Source: Sediminibacterium sp. (GTDB lineage Bacteria > Bacteroidota > Bacteroidia > Chitinophagales > Chitinophagaceae). From it: a stretch of DNA of 6,066 nucleotides. The stretch covers positions 1 to 6,066 of the forward strand of contig JAOASV010000202.1 of NCBI GenBank assembly GCA_030158535.1, in the 5' to 3' direction. Numbering within the stretch: position 1 is the stretch's first letter; every line of letters starts with the position of its first letter. The position numbers were made by a program, and so were the translations under genes. Below, piece after piece: positions 5,596-6,066 of this stretch. The notes beneath the pieces were generated by a model. The model was not told where the DNA came from. It searched no databases and saw only the letters and a program-made list of their open reading frames with translations.

Positions 5596-5976
5596 TTATT
5601 TTTTAGGTGCCTTTTTCTTACCGGCAACTGTCTTACGCTTACCTTTTCTGGTACGGCTGTTTGTTTTGGTACGTTGACCACGAACAGGTAAACCTTTTCT
5701 GTGACGAAGACCACGGTAACAAGCGATGTCTAACAAACGCTTAATACTCATAGAAACTTCACTACGTAAAGCACCTTCTACTTTGAACTCACTGTTGATG
5801 ATGTTACGAATTGCAGTTTGTTCTTCATCATTCCAAGTATTTACTTTTTTATTAAAGTCAATACCTGCTTTGGTTAAGATATACTGTGCAGTTGAACGAC
5901 CAATACCAAAAATATAGGTCAGACCAATTTCGCCTCTTTTGTTTTTTGGTAAGTCAATACCGGCAATACGAGCCAT
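5596..5976 (-). CDS. rpsM: 30S ribosomal protein S13
   Basis: S13 sits in the head of the 30S subunit, contacts 16S rRNA and S19, forms intersubunit bridges to the 50S and touches the P-site tRNA with its C-terminal tail. The 126 residues match the family. The start M1-A2-R3-I4-A5-G6-I7-D8-L9-P10 is canonical. A helix-two-turn-helix RNA-binding region contains Y21-I22-F23-G24-I25-G26-R27-S28-T29-A30. The C-terminal signature is complete: Y87-R88-G89-L90-R91-H92-R93-K94-G95-L96-P97-V98-R99-G100-Q101-R102-T103-K104-T105-N106, then a very basic Lys/Arg tail to residue 126. It follows rpmJ by 38 bases and precedes the 164-base structured gap before rpsK. Confidence 0.99.
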   Translation of the reverse strand: MARIAGIDLPKNKRGEIGLTYIFGIGRSTAQYILTKAGIDFNKKVNTWNDEEQTAIRNIINSEFKVEGALRSEVSMSIKRLLDIACYRGLRHRKGLPVRGQRTKTNSRTRKGKRKTVAGKKKAPKK

Positions 5977-6014
5977 ATTCTTAGTTTATTATGCTGTTAA
6001 TTTGATTAAGCTAA

Positions 6015-6066
6015 TTATCCTTGACGCTGCGTAAAGCGAGGAGTCTTTTTGTTAATCTCAATTAAT
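6015..6066 (-). CDS. rpmJ: 50S ribosomal protein L36, C-terminal end only
   Basis: Only the last 17 codons or so are in the window. On the minus strand they read I-N-K-K-T-P-R-F-T-Q-R-Q-G followed by TAA, which is the conserved C-terminus of L36, a very small zinc-finger-type protein of the large ribosomal subunit. The Gln-Arg-Gln-Gly ending and the position directly upstream of rpsM, as in most bacteria, support the call. The N-terminus and its cysteines and histidine lie beyond the window edge, so I cannot say whether it is the zinc-binding form. Confidence 0.93.
   Translation of the reverse strand, partial: LIEINKKTPRFTQRQG

Overview
This window is a stretch of conserved housekeeping chromosome from an AT-rich member of the Bacteroidota (Bacteroidetes). 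A Chitinophagales-like lineage is my guess, but the sequence does not fix the family. The phylum call rests on four points: rplQ is followed by carA; L17 has a long Ala/Glu/Thr-rich C-terminal tail; the start codons are preceded by A-rich leaders without clear Shine-Dalgarno sequences; and the proteins have a Bacteroidota look. Every gene is on the minus strand, so transcription runs from high to low coordinates.

From right to left, the first block is the end of the spc/alpha ribosomal operon: the last codons of rpmJ (L36), then rpsM (S13), rpsK (S11), rpsD (S4), rpoA (RNA polymerase alpha) and rplQ (L17). A strong intrinsic terminator at 2581-2610 closes it. The gaps inside the block are 38, 164, 111, 67 and 69 bases. 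Several contain inverted repeats that would fold in the mRNA. The most elaborate is the 164-base rpsM-rpsK gap, which has a hairpin just after rpsM, a larger bulged arm and a terminator-like hairpin just before rpsK. The rpsK-rpsD gap has an 11-bp perfect inverted repeat.

The second block is carA (carbamoyl-phosphate synthase small subunit), aroQ (type II 3-dehydroquinate dehydratase) and a PMT/ArnT-like membrane glycosyltransferase. Gaps of 2 and 12 bases imply a co-transcribed unit that starts in the roughly 80 bases between the rplQ terminator and carA. carB is not in the window.

The least ordinary feature is the glycosyltransferase. Its reading frame is interrupted by a single in-frame TAA at 393-395, after 186 codons. 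The same frame then continues open for 130 more codons to the window edge, with family-like membrane segments and motifs. This is a one-base nonsense lesion, a sequencing error or, less likely, readthrough; it is not a frameshift. I see no tRNA, rRNA, CRISPR array, insertion sequence or prophage, and no new multi-gene system. The points worth a second look are this nonsense codon and the structured intergenic regions of the ribosomal operon.
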